A DNA stretch of 64,000 nucleotides from CAIVVT01 sp963823095 (GTDB lineage: Bacteria; Acidobacteriota; Terriglobia; Bryobacterales; Bryobacteraceae), in the NCBI GenBank assembly GCA_963823095.1, contig CAWGKI010000001.1, forward strand, positions 1,550,001 through 1,614,000, read 5' to 3'. Both the position numbers and the translations under genes were made by a program. The notes beneath the pieces were generated by a model, which made no database searches, had not been told where the DNA came from, and saw nothing but the letters and a program-made list of their open reading frames with translations. Shown piece after piece: positions 20,727 through 28,879 of the stretch (positions within the stretch are counted from its first letter, which is position 1; each line of letters begins with the position of its first letter).

Positions 20727-20823
20727 TCGTGGCGCACGCTTTAGCGTGCAGCGTCGAGACTCTTCTCGACGTCCGGATGCCGGCAGGAGTGCCGGCACTG
20801 CACGCTAAAGCGTGCGCCACAAG
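20727..20823. repeat. Self-complementary repeat between ccmB and ccmC
   Basis: The left arm (gtggcgcacgctttagcgtg, cagcg) is the reverse complement of the right arm (tgcacgctaaagcgtgcgcc, ac), with two smaller palindromes between (gagactcttctcg; gccggcaggagtgccggc). The whole block could fold into one long cruciform. It interrupts an otherwise tightly packed operon. Confidence 0.65.
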
Positions 20824-20836
20824 CGTTCGAGCCCAC

Positions 20837-21517
20837 TCAGCCTACTAAGACAGTGTCGATCAAAGTCACGGCCAGCGCGGTAAAAATGATATCGAATCCG
20901 ATGAGCATCCGGACCCAGGCCAGCAGATCGCCCGTTATCGGCTGTCCGGCGAGCAACGGCGTCGTAAGCTGCATCGACGCCATCAGGCACGGAATCATGA
21001 TCGGATAAACCAGCATCGGCAGCATCAGCTCGCGCAGGCGCATGTTCACGGTAAGCGCCGAAAACACCGTGCCGACAACCGTCATGCCCCAGGTTCCCAG
21101 CAGCATGACCAGCGCCAGCCAGGCCGGTTGCCCGGCCCAATGAATGTTATAGAAAATGCCAAAAATGGGCAGGCAGACGCACTCGATGCCGAGCAGCAGC
21201 AGGTAGTTCGCAATCGCCTTGCCGAGGAACAGCGCCGGGCCGGGGACGGGAGACGAAATGAGTGCGTCCAGGCAGTCGTTATTCAACTCCCGCGCAAAGC
21301 TGCGATTCAACACGAGCACGCCGGCGAAGGCGAACACCAGCCACAGCAGACCGCCGGAGATCTCGCGCGTCATGTCGGACGTCGGATCGAAAGCGAAGCT
21401 GAAAAGCAGCAGAATCACCAGCGCGAAGGAGAGCGACGCGTTGACGGCCTCCTTCGTGCGGAGTTCGCTGCGAAGATCCTTCGCGGCGATGGTGACCATC
21501 TGGCGCAGGAACTTCAC
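20837..21517 (-). CDS. ccmB: Heme exporter membrane subunit CcmB
   Basis: Membrane subunit of the CcmAB ABC transporter that releases holo-CcmE from CcmC. About 226 residues, six helices. It starts with a short amphipathic segment (VTIAAKDLRSELRTKEA) typical of CcmB, and carries FARELNNDCLDALISSPVPG in the conserved cytosolic region. The start is GTG 21517, which overlaps the ccmA stop (GTGA). Upstream codons in the same frame overlap ccmA and are not used. Confidence 0.92.
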   Translation of the reverse strand: MKFLRQMVTIAAKDLRSELRTKEAVNASLSFALVILLLFSFAFDPTSDMTREISGGLLWLVFAFAGVLVLNRSFARELNNDCLDALISSPVPGPALFLGKAIANYLLLLGIECVCLPIFGIFYNIHWAGQPAWLALVMLLGTWGMTVVGTVFSALTVNMRLRELMLPMLVYPIMIPCLMASMQLTTPLLAGQPITGDLLAWVRMLIGFDIIFTALAVTLIDTVLVG

Positions 21518-22215
21518 GATGCGTCTCCGTAGGTCCTGTAGAGCCAGCCGGTGTCGGCAAGCATTTCCGGGACGCGCTCCCCGCAATGAGCCATTCGTCC
21601 GCGATTCAACAGCACGACGTGCGAAGCCAGCTCCATCGCCTCGCGGAGCTGATGCGTAGACATGATGACGGTGCCGCCCGCTGCGAGCGAATCGCGCAGC
21701 AAGCCTTGCAACAGCGCGATGGCACGGTCGTCGAGCGAAGTGAAAGGCTCGTCGAGCAGCAGCAGTTTCGGGCTGTGCAGGAACGCGCGCGCCACGGCGA
21801 GCCTCTGCCGCATACCGCGCGAAAACTCGCGGACCAGGCTGTCCTTGACGCGGTCGAGCGCGGTGCGTTCGAGCCACTCCATGGCGGCCTTGCGCGGGTT
21901 CTCCAGGGCGTAGAGTTCGGCGAAGAGCTTCAGGTTCTCGTAAGCGGAAAGCTCATCGTAAACCGCGATACCGTGGCCGATGATGCCGGTGAGAGCGCGC
22001 GAAGAACGGTCGGCGTGTTCCTTCTCAAACAGCCTCACGCCGCCTTTGGTCGGGCGGGAGAGGCCGCCGAGAATCCGCAGCAGCGTGGTCTTGCCCGCGC
22101 CGTTGCGTCCCAGCAGCGCAACGCACTGGCCGGCCTCGACGTCGAAAGCGATGTCGCGCAGAGCAGGATAGTCGCCGTAATACTTCCAGACCGACTCGAC
22201 AGCCAGCGCCTTCAT
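21514..22215 (-). CDS. ccmA: Heme exporter ATP-binding subunit CcmA
   Basis: ABC ATPase of the cytochrome c maturation system. Walker A GRNGAGKT (residues 36-43), signature FSRGMRQRLAVARA, Walker B LLLLDEPFTSLD, and the H-loop STHQL. 233 residues. ATG overlaps the stop of the upstream accessory gene (ATGA), and its own stop overlaps the ccmB GTG, so the three are translationally coupled. Confidence 0.95.
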   Translation of the reverse strand: MKALAVESVWKYYGDYPALRDIAFDVEAGQCVALLGRNGAGKTTLLRILGGLSRPTKGGVRLFEKEHADRSSRALTGIIGHGIAVYDELSAYENLKLFAELYALENPRKAAMEWLERTALDRVKDSLVREFSRGMRQRLAVARAFLHSPKLLLLDEPFTSLDDRAIALLQGLLRDSLAAGGTVIMSTHQLREAMELASHVVLLNRGRMAHCGERVPEMLADTGWLYRTYGDAS

Positions 22216-23373
22216 GCCTTGCGGCCGCTCCCAACTCCACCCTTCAGATACATCGCGGCGAAGCCGAAAGCGAGAATGGCGATGAAGAGCGCGAGCACCT
22301 TCAGAAAGTTGCGGTCATAGCCGAGCGGTGCGATGGATTCCACGCGCGGCCCGTCCTCTTCCTGTTGGCCTTGCATGCCGCCTTGCATTCCACCGCCGCC
22401 CTGCGCGGCGCGCAGGCTGCCCACGCCGGTGACGGTGACGTGGAAAGAGGGCTTTTTCAGATCGAAGATCGCGGCGCCGGTCTGGGGCTCCTTGCCGATC
22501 GGTTGAAGGTCCTCGCCGCTGGCTTCCATACCAGTGGGAACCACGAGACGAGAAGGCACGCCGGGCTGGAGGATGCGTCCCGGAAAACTCGGCGAGTTTG
22601 GGCGCGGTGTAGGAAATCTCGAAGCGCGACTCGCCCGGCTTCACTGGGTAATCCACCGAGTAAACGCCCGGCTCGCCGGAGGCTGTCAGTTCCCGCTCCA
22701 GCGGCAGGCCGCCAGGTGCGGTCACATTCGCCTTCACGTCCTCGGGCTTGATGCCTGGGGGCAGGTAGAACTTCGCGGTTCCGCGTTTGGCGTCGTACCA
22801 CGTGAGCTGCGAGCCGTTTTCGTAGATGATCATCTCGCTCGCGATCAGGTTCTGCCCGTCACTTTCGAGGAAGACGATGTGCTGCGATGCTTTGGCGGCC
22901 TCCAACTTCGGCTTGACGTCCCAGATGGCCATCTCCACGCCGCTCTTGCGCGCCATGGGCGGCAGGTTCTGGCTGTACTGCACGCCCTGCCAGTTGGCCT
23001 GCACCAGGAACATGCCCTCGGAGGGGACATCGAATTTGAAGCTGCCGTCGGCGGCGCTCTCGGTGCGGCCAATCGGCTTCATCACGCCCTGCAGCAGGGA
23101 TGTCAGGCGGACCGTTACGCCCGCGGCCGGCTTGCCTGTCGTCTTATTGATGACCGTGCCATCCACGACGGCGAGCGCGGGGAGCGAGAGCAGCAGCATA
23201 AGGGCGAGACCGGCAAGAGTGCCGCGAACGGTACGGCGCGGTCCCTGCACCGGAGACTTCCGATCAATAGCACCGAACCGCGAACGAAGAGAGCGGCCAA
23301 GGACCGCTGCAACCGCTCCCTCACGGTCGCGGCTCCGTTTGAAGGGTTGAGCAAAGGACGCGGGGCGCATCAT
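22212..23373 (-). CDS. Carboxypeptidase-regulatory-like membrane protein in ccm operon, frameshift
   Basis: A membrane-anchored periplasmic protein: signal segment (LAGLALMLLLSLPALA), a carboxypeptidase-like regulatory beta-sandwich (VDGTVINKTTGKPAAGVTVR, DGSFKFDVPSEG), further beta-rich sequence (ESRFEISYTAP), a Gly/Gln/Met-rich linker (GGGGMQGGMQGQQEEDGP) and a C-terminal helix (FLKVLALFIAILAFGFAAMYL) with a basic tail. The frame changes near 22560-22590. By ATGA overlap the start is 23373, which puts a repeat-derived stretch (about residues 13-25) ahead of the signal segment. Its stop overlaps ccmA. Coupling to ccmA on one side and to the zinc-ribbon gene on the other suggests a role in heme export or apocytochrome handling; this is inference. 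Confidence 0.65.
23310..23342. repeat. Family A repeat inside the 5' end of a coding frame
   Basis: A family A copy (caaccgctccctcacggtcg, cggctccgttt) lies within the accessory ccm gene. Read on the minus strand it encodes KRSRDREGAVAAV, between the ATGA-coupled start and the signal segment. Elsewhere in the window the same repeat is intergenic. Confidence 0.7.
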
Positions 23374-23852
23374 GCGTTGACCTCCAGCATGGGTTTGCCA
23401 CACTCGCCGCAGAACTTCATAGGCTTGTCGAAACGGGCATTGCAGTGGGGACAGACCAGCGGGTCGGCTTGCGCCACTTCTACCTTCGCGGGCTTGGCCG
23501 GGGCCGGCTTGGCTTGGACACCCTGCGTTTTCGCTGCTTTCGCCGGCGCCGGTTTTGCGGGCACGGTAGAAGTTGCAGCCGAGGCCGTGCCGGAAAACGA
23601 ATCGAGCTCGGCCATCACTTTGGCCAGTTCTTCCTGCAAGCCGTGCTTGGTCTTCTCATAGTCCGCGTCCGAGAGTTTGCCCAGGCGGTACTCGAACGTC
23701 AGGTCGCGCAGGTTCACGTAAATGGCGGCCTTGCGTTCTTCAAGGTGCGCCGCCGGATTGGGCGGAGGGCCTAGCTCAATGTCGGAGGGGCGTACCCACA
23801 AGACGAGGACCAAAATGGCCGCAAAGAGTGCGATGGAATAGGCGAGGAACAT
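23370..23852 (-). CDS. Membrane zinc-ribbon protein in ccm operon
   Basis: A 160-residue protein with one N-terminal membrane helix (MFLAYSIALFAAILVLVLWV), a charged segment that contains YVNLRDLTFEYRLGKLSDAD (as in small cytochrome-biogenesis-linked proteins), an Ala/Pro/Lys-rich linker (AKPAPAKAAK repeated) and a C-terminal zinc ribbon (CPHCNARF then FCGECGKP). ATG 23852 is chosen because it precedes the helix; 24 upstream codons are open but overlap ccmH. It sits between ccmH and the regulatory-like gene, whose ATG overlaps its stop. It occupies the place where CcmI is found in proteobacterial operons, but it has no TPR repeats. Confidence 0.75.
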   Translation of the reverse strand: MFLAYSIALFAAILVLVLWVRPSDIELGPPPNPAAHLEERKAAIYVNLRDLTFEYRLGKLSDADYEKTKHGLQEELAKVMAELDSFSGTASAATSTVPAKPAPAKAAKTQGVQAKPAPAKPAKVEVAQADPLVCPHCNARFDKPMKFCGECGKPMLEVNA

Positions 23853-23883
23853 TATGTTGTCAACAACTTCTCGAGCATCCGTT

Positions 23884-24402
23884 CTACTTCTGGCCGCCAT
23901 CCATATCGGACAGGTCCTTCTCAATTCGTTCGCGGTAACGCGCGAGTTCGGCGCTGTCGGGCTCGACGCCCAGATCTACCGAAGCCCCGCCGGTGGCGGC
24001 GACGGGGCGTCTGGCATAAATTCGCTGAAGGATGAACCAGATCAACGCCAGTCCTCCGCCCAGTCCGATGAAAGGCATCACCCAAGCCATCAGGTAGAAG
24101 CCTTGGGCCGGCGGCTTTTGAAGAATGATCTTGCCGTACTCCTTCTCGAATGTAGCGAGGATCTGGTCGTCGCTGACGCCGGCTTCCACCATCTGCAGCA
24201 AGCGCTCGCGCAGCGGGCCGGAGGAGTGGCAGTTCTGCATATTGCAGCCCGTGACACTGGAACCGCAGCCGCACTGGCACGAGAGCAGTTCGCCAAGCGA
24301 ACGCACATGCGGATTCTGCAAGGGCGAACTGCCTGTTAGCAGGACCGCGGACAACAACGCTACGAGGGCGAGCTTATTTCGCAGCGGTAGTCTTTGTTTC
24401 AT
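23884..24402 (-). CDS. ccmH: CcmH-like thiol-reducing protein, cysteine-rich variant
   Basis: CcmH reduces and presents the CxxCH motif of apocytochrome c to the heme lyase. The 172-residue protein has a signal segment (LALVALLSAVLLTGS), the cysteine region, the family helix bundle (LRERLLQMVEAGVSDDQILA, EKEYGKIIL) and a C-terminal membrane helix (FIGLGGGLALIWFIL). In standard CcmH the active site is LRCxxCQN; here it is LSCQCGCGSSVTGCNMQNC with five cysteines. ATG 24402 is preferred because it gives a normal signal peptide; it overlaps the end of ccmF by 29 bp. Confidence 0.8.
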   Translation of the reverse strand: MKQRLPLRNKLALVALLSAVLLTGSSPLQNPHVRSLGELLSCQCGCGSSVTGCNMQNCHSSGPLRERLLQMVEAGVSDDQILATFEKEYGKIILQKPPAQGFYLMAWVMPFIGLGGGLALIWFILQRIYARRPVAATGGASVDLGVEPDSAELARYRERIEKDLSDMDGGQK

Positions 24403-26389
24403 AGACACCGACCACCTCCGTACGAGCATAGGCGAGTTTGACCTTGCTCGGCACCAGGCATGTTAACGTGCCTAGGAACACGATCCAGAACCCTAGCCAG
24501 ATGCAGGACACGAGAGGATTCACATACGCCTGGATAATGGCACGGCCGGCTTGCGTTTCGCTCACTCCGGCAAAATTCAAATAGAGGTCTTCGTTCAAAC
24601 GCCGCCGGATTGCCACAACGGATGTGGGCTGCTGCGACATGACGTAAACCCTGCGTTCCGGCAGGAGTTCTCCGACAGATTTGCCGTCGCGGAACGCCGC
24701 GATCGTGGCGCGCTGCCAGGAGTAATTGTCGTTCGATCCGTCAGTGATTTCCCGAACCTGCAGTTCGTAGTGGCCGAGCTTGATCGTATCGCCCACGGCC
24801 ACTTCTTGCGTGGTGTCCTTGTTGAACGCGGCGCCGGTGAAGCCCGCGAACATCAGCACGATGCCCATGTGAACCAGATACCCGCCGTAGCGGCGCGTGT
24901 TGCGATGGGTGAGTTCAACCGCTGCCAGCACGAGGTTTGTATTCGTACGGGCTGCGATGGCGCTGGAGCCCTTCCAGAACTCCATCATGATGGTCGTCGT
25001 CACAAATGCGCACAGACCAAAGCTCATCAGCGCATAGAAGTGATACATGCCGGCGAGGGCTAGTACGGCGATCGTCACAACCATGAAAATGGTTGGCCAG
25101 CGGAATGCTTTTTTGAGGCTCTCCCAGGACGACTTTCTCCACGCGATGAGCGGGCCGACACCGGTCAACAACAGCAGGAACAGGCCGATCGGGACATTCA
25201 CCTTGTTAAAGAACGGCGCACCTACGGTTATCTTCTCGCCCGTGACCATCTCGCTGATTCTCGGGAACACGGTCCCCCAGAGTACGGCGAATGCGCTCGC
25301 CAGCAGCAGGAGATTGTTGAACAGGAAACTCGACTCCCGCGACAGAACACTTTCCAGTTTCGTCTCACTCTTCAGGTAGTCGAGGCGGCTGAGAATCAGG
25401 AAGACCGTTGCGGAAATCCCGATGGCCAGGAAGCCAAGGAACCAGAGGCCGATCGACGATTCCGCAAAAGCATGTACGGAGCTGACGAATCCCGAGCGCG
25501 TCAGGAAAGTGCCGAAGATGCAGAGGAAGTAAGTCGTGGAGACAAGGACCATGTTCCAGACCTTCATCATGCCCTTCTTCTCCTGCATCATCACCGAATG
25601 CAAAAACGCGGTAGCCGTGATCCAGGGCAGGAGAGAGGCGTTCTCCACCGGGTCCCAAGCCCAGTAGCCGCCCCAGCCCAGCACGGCGTAGGCCCAGCCC
25701 GCGCCAAGAACTATCCCGGTGGTCTGGAATCCCCAGGTGATCAGCGACCAGCGCCGCGTCGTGTGAATCCAGGCGTCACCCGGCTGCCTGGTAACCAGCG
25801 AGCCCATCGCAAATGCGAACGGCACGAGGAACCCGACATAGCCGAGATAGAGCATCGGTGGATGGATGGCCATCATCCAGTACTGCAACAGCGGGTTGAG
25901 ACCCTGGCCATCCTGCATGGCCTGGATGCCGCGGCCGACCGCGAGCACGTGGAACGGCGGCTCGACGAAGTTGTTGAGGACCAGGAAGAATATCTGAGTG
26001 AACTGGAGCGTGGCGATCACCCACGGCATCATGCCCGTGTGACGCCTGCGGTTGGTCCAAACCACGATGGCGGAGTACACGCTCAGCAGCCAGCTCCACA
26101 GCAGCAGGGAGCCCTCCTGCCCGCCCCACCACGAGGCGAACTTGTACAACACTGGCATCGCTCGGTTCGAGTGGGCCGCAACATAGGCCATCCGGAAATC
26201 GCTGGTGGTGAGGAAATAGACCAGGATGGCGCTGGCGGTTGTGACGAGGACGAATACGCCGAGCACGGCGCGTTCGGCGCTCTTCTGCAGGTAGGGACGT
26301 TTTTGGACTATGCCGACGATCGAGCCGACGAATGCATAGATCGACAGACAGAAGGCAAAGAGAATGGCTAAGGCGCCAAGAACTTCCAT
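24374..26389 (-). CDS. ccmF: Heme lyase subunit CcmF
   Basis: CcmF accepts heme from CcmE and, with CcmH, attaches it to apocytochrome c. The 671-residue protein has about 15 membrane helices and the WWD motif (GWGGYWAWDPVENASLLPW), with conserved histidines around it (MAIHPPMLYLGYV and TAFLHSVMMQ). FASWWGGQEGSLLLWSW and FGTFLTRSGFVSSVHAF are family signatures. It starts 34 bp after the ccmE stop. Intact. Confidence 0.95.
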   Translation of the reverse strand: MEVLGALAILFAFCLSIYAFVGSIVGIVQKRPYLQKSAERAVLGVFVLVTTASAILVYFLTTSDFRMAYVAAHSNRAMPVLYKFASWWGGQEGSLLLWSWLLSVYSAIVVWTNRRRHTGMMPWVIATLQFTQIFFLVLNNFVEPPFHVLAVGRGIQAMQDGQGLNPLLQYWMMAIHPPMLYLGYVGFLVPFAFAMGSLVTRQPGDAWIHTTRRWSLITWGFQTTGIVLGAGWAYAVLGWGGYWAWDPVENASLLPWITATAFLHSVMMQEKKGMMKVWNMVLVSTTYFLCIFGTFLTRSGFVSSVHAFAESSIGLWFLGFLAIGISATVFLILSRLDYLKSETKLESVLSRESSFLFNNLLLLASAFAVLWGTVFPRISEMVTGEKITVGAPFFNKVNVPIGLFLLLLTGVGPLIAWRKSSWESLKKAFRWPTIFMVVTIAVLALAGMYHFYALMSFGLCAFVTTTIMMEFWKGSSAIAARTNTNLVLAAVELTHRNTRRYGGYLVHMGIVLMFAGFTGAAFNKDTTQEVAVGDTIKLGHYELQVREITDGSNDNYSWQRATIAAFRDGKSVGELLPERRVYVMSQQPTSVVAIRRRLNEDLYLNFAGVSETQAGRAIIQAYVNPLVSCIWLGFWIVFLGTLTCLVPSKVKLAYARTEVVGVYETKTTAAK

Positions 26390-26422
26390 GTCTTGCTCCG
26401 AGTAAAGATCAGATTCGGGCGT

Positions 26423-26869
26423 CTAGGTCGCGGACGGTCTGCTGTTCAGTGGCTTTTGGACTTTGTTGCCGCCGCCCGGCGCCGCTTCGTATTTCGATGG
26501 GCATTTCGCCGCTATCGAACTCGCATGGAACGTACCGTCAGCCTGCATCTTACCGTCCGCCATGGCTTGCGCGTTGTCGCGGAAGGTGTCCGGCAACGGG
26601 TCTTTGCCCGTGTAGACGATGCTGAGCAATTGGTTGTGCTCTTTCTCGCAGATCGTGAACTTGACCGCGGCGCCCGCACGCTGGATGGAGCCGGGCATAA
26701 CGTCGCCGGTAACCCGGACGCGTCTGCCCAATTCGCTGCTGGGCAGGCCCTTCAGCTCGGAGATTGTTTTGTAGTAGGTTTTCGATTCGTTGATCCCGCT
26801 GGCAGCCAGCCAGCCGAGGATTCCCAGGATCACCGCGATCAGGGCGCCAAATCGCCAGTATTTCTTCAT
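26423..26869 (-). CDS. ccmE: Heme chaperone CcmE, Cys-x3-Tyr type
   Basis: CcmE carries heme through the periplasm from CcmC to CcmF. The 148-residue protein has one N-terminal helix (FGALIAVILGILGWLAAS), then the OB-fold (RRVRVTGDVMPGSIQRAG, VKFTICEKEHNQLLSIVYTG, LPDTFRDNAQAMADGKM). Most bacteria bind heme through the His of HxxxY; here the site is Cys123-Pro-Ser-Lys-Tyr127, the CxxxY form reported in archaea and Desulfovibrio. First gene of the operon. Upstream, at about 26914-26940, ctggatc and gatccag form an inverted repeat near two TATACT-like sequences. Confidence 0.9.
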   Translation of the reverse strand: MKKYWRFGALIAVILGILGWLAASGINESKTYYKTISELKGLPSSELGRRVRVTGDVMPGSIQRAGAAVKFTICEKEHNQLLSIVYTGKDPLPDTFRDNAQAMADGKMQADGTFHASSIAAKCPSKYEAAPGGGNKVQKPLNSRPSAT

Positions 26870-27108
26870 GCCTTCACCAATGCCTCCAGTATAGGCCAGC
26901 CCCTATCAGTATAGTCTGGATCCGCAAAACTTCAGATCCAGGGAAATCTTACGCTTTCCCGCTTTTTCTCAGGCGCTTGATACGCTCTTGCTACTAAATG
27001 GTCCAGTATCCGGCCCTGATCGGAGCCAGGAGGAGCCTTGCGTCGTTAGATGCGCGGACCGGCCGGGGGTTGCAACAGGACGCGAGGAAGCATGAAATGA
27101 GTTCGGGC

Positions 27109-27137
27109 TTGACAAACGATAATTATTATCGTTTGAT
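27109..27137 (+). promoter_or_regulatory. PerR/Fur-type operator over the perR promoter
   Basis: A perfect inverted repeat with 10-bp arms, aaacgataat (27114-27123) and attatcgttt (27125-27134), around one T. It overlaps the last base of a consensus -35 hexamer TTGACA (27109-27114) and runs through the spacer towards the -10 region, 15 bp before perR. Shape and sequence fit Fur-superfamily boxes (PerR: TTATAAT..ATTATAA type), so perR and probably ahpC-ahpD are repressed by PerR until peroxide oxidises it. Confidence 0.8.
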
Positions 27138-27148
27138 TAAACTTATCA

Positions 27149-27598
27149 ATGAATCTTCTGGAAGAGCGCAGCTCCGTGGTGGCGGTCGAGGAGTTTCGTG
27201 CGCGCTGCCGCGCGGCCGGCCTGGCTCTGACGCACCAACGCGAAATCATTTTTCGTACAGCTTACGAAATGCGCAGCCATCCGACGCCTGAGGCCATCTA
27301 CGAGAGAGTAAGGGAGCGGATCCCTTCGATTTCGCTGGGGACGGTCTACAAAAACCTGAAAACGTTCTTGGATGCCGGCCTGTTGCGCGAGGTGAGCCTG
27401 ATGCACGGCTCGCTGCGCGTGGATGCGAATACGGACGACCATCATCACTTGGTGTGTACGAAGTGCCGTATTGTCATCGATCTGCACGAAGACGATCTGG
27501 AACCGGCTCGTCTCCTGCTGCCTTTGCCTGAAGGTTTTGTTCTGAAAAGATGCGCCGTGGAATTCCATGGGCTTTGTCCACGCTGCGCGGCGAAGTAG
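27149..27598 (+). CDS. perR: Fur-family regulator, PerR-like
   Basis: A 149-residue Fur-superfamily repressor. The winged helix (LALTHQREIIFRTAYEMRSH, TPEAIYERVRERIPSISLGT, YKNLKTFLDAGLLREV) is followed by the dimer/metal domain with DDHHHLVCTKC and FHGLCPRC, giving the four structural zinc cysteines. Position before ahpC and ahpD and the operator in front of it favour PerR over Fur. The window cannot show which metal is sensed. ATG 27149 has only a weak RBS; a GTG at 27176 is an alternative. Confidence 0.85.
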   Translation: MNLLEERSSVVAVEEFRARCRAAGLALTHQREIIFRTAYEMRSHPTPEAIYERVRERIPSISLGTVYKNLKTFLDAGLLREVSLMHGSLRVDANTDDHHHLVCTKCRIVIDLHEDDLEPARLLLPLPEGFVLKRCAVEFHGLCPRCAAK

Positions 27599-27630
27599 AT
27601 AAGTCCTGATATTTCAGAAGGAGTGAATGG

Positions 27631-28167
27631 ATGCTTGGAGTTGGACAAAAATTCCCCGAGTTCAATTTGACGTCGGTGGTAAGTATCGATCCGAAGAAGG
27701 CGTTCGCGCCGTTCTCGAACGAGGACGTTGCCGGCAAGTGGTTGGTGATCTTCTTTTGGCCGAAGGACTTCACCTTTGTGTGCCCGACCGAGATCGCCGC
27801 TTTCGGCAGGATGAAGAAGGACTTCGCGGATCGCGACGCCGTGCTGGTAGGCGCCAGCATCGACAGCGAGTACGTGCACCTGGCATGGCGCCAGCACAAC
27901 GAAGACTTGAGGAATTTGCCGATCCCAATGCTCGCCGACGGAAAGCGCGAGCTGAGTTCGGCGCTGGGAATCATCGATCCGGGCGCCGGCGTCTCGCAGC
28001 GCGCGGTCTACATCGTCGACGACCAGGGTGTAATCCGTTTCGTCATGGTCACCGACCTCTCCGTCGGTCGTAACACACAGGAAGTCCTGCGCGTTCTCGA
28101 TGCTCTGCAGACCGACGAACTGTGCCCATGCAACTGGAACAAGGGCCAGGAAACCATCCAGGTCTAG
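27631..28167 (+). CDS. ahpC: Peroxiredoxin AhpC
   Basis: A 178-residue typical peroxiredoxin that reduces hydrogen peroxide, organic peroxides and peroxynitrite. The peroxidatic Cys51 is in FFWPKDFTFVCPTEI; C-terminal cysteines in ELCPCNW serve for resolution, as in AhpC proteins reduced by AhpD. Good RBS (gaaggagtga) 6 bp before ATG. Lies 32 bp after perR and before ahpD, so the three form a peroxide-defence unit. Confidence 0.93.
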   Translation: MLGVGQKFPEFNLTSVVSIDPKKAFAPFSNEDVAGKWLVIFFWPKDFTFVCPTEIAAFGRMKKDFADRDAVLVGASIDSEYVHLAWRQHNEDLRNLPIPMLADGKRELSSALGIIDPGAGVSQRAVYIVDDQGVIRFVMVTDLSVGRNTQEVLRVLDALQTDELCPCNWNKGQETIQV

Positions 28168-28235
28168 TGGCCCTCCGTGGCTGTTTTGTGGGGCGGAGCT
28201 GGAGCGCCGCCCCACTTCGGAACTACGCCCAACCC

Positions 28236-28270
28236 TGAAACGGAGCCACGACCGTGAGGGAGCGGTTGCA
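28236..28270. repeat. Family A repeat between ahpC and ahpD
   Basis: Inverted-orientation family A copy (tgaaacggagccacgaccgt, gagggagcggttgca). Before it, 28194-28215 carries a short palindrome (gggcggagct ... gcgccgcccc). The repeat sits inside the likely ahpC-ahpD transcript. Confidence 0.65.
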
Positions 28271-28347
28271 GCGGTGTGTTAAGTGCCTGTTCCTGCCTTT
28301 GACGCCCTTCGTATCCAGCAGGGCAATCGATCGGTTTTTGCGTCTTT

Positions 28348-28869
28348 ATGTCTCTTCAACCCATTCTCGACAAGCTTCCCGATTACGCCCGGGATCTCAA
28401 GGTAAACCTGCAGAACGTTCTGCAGCAGCAGGAATTGACGCCGCAACAGACCTGGATGTCGGCCGTGGCATGCGCCATCGCAAGCCGAAATAAGGAACTG
28501 ACTGACGCCATCGTGGCGGAGGCAACCAGCCAGGTCTCGCCCGAGACCCTGAACGCCGGGCACGTTGCGGGCGCCATCATGGGCATGAACAACGTCTTCT
28601 ACCGCTTCCGCCACTTCATCCAGGCCAAGCCCGAGTATGCCCAGGTGCCGGCCCGGCTGAGGATGCAGACCATCCGCTCGCACGGCGGCGATCCGATCGA
28701 TTTCGAACTCGCCTGTCTCGCCGCGTCCACCGTTAAGGGCTGCGAGGCATGCGTAACCTCGCATGAGCAAGTGGTCCGCGACAAGGGTCTCAACGAAAAC
28801 CAGGTGACCGCCGCGGTCCGCATCGCGGCAACGGTGCACGCCGTCGCGACTGTGCTCGACGCGATCTGA
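28348..28869 (+). CDS. ahpD: Alkylhydroperoxidase AhpD
   Basis: AhpD is an all-alpha disulfide reductase that recycles AhpC and has weak peroxidase activity of its own. The 173-residue protein has the active-site motif GCEACVTSH, with Cys132, Cys135 and His139, plus Glu120 in DFELACLA; these are the proton-relay residues of the family. Length equals that of characterised AhpD proteins (about 175). 180 bp downstream of ahpC. Confidence 0.93.
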   Translation: MSLQPILDKLPDYARDLKVNLQNVLQQQELTPQQTWMSAVACAIASRNKELTDAIVAEATSQVSPETLNAGHVAGAIMGMNNVFYRFRHFIQAKPEYAQVPARLRMQTIRSHGGDPIDFELACLAASTVKGCEACVTSHEQVVRDKGLNENQVTAAVRIAATVHAVATVLDAI

Positions 28870-28879
28870 CAAGTGCCCC

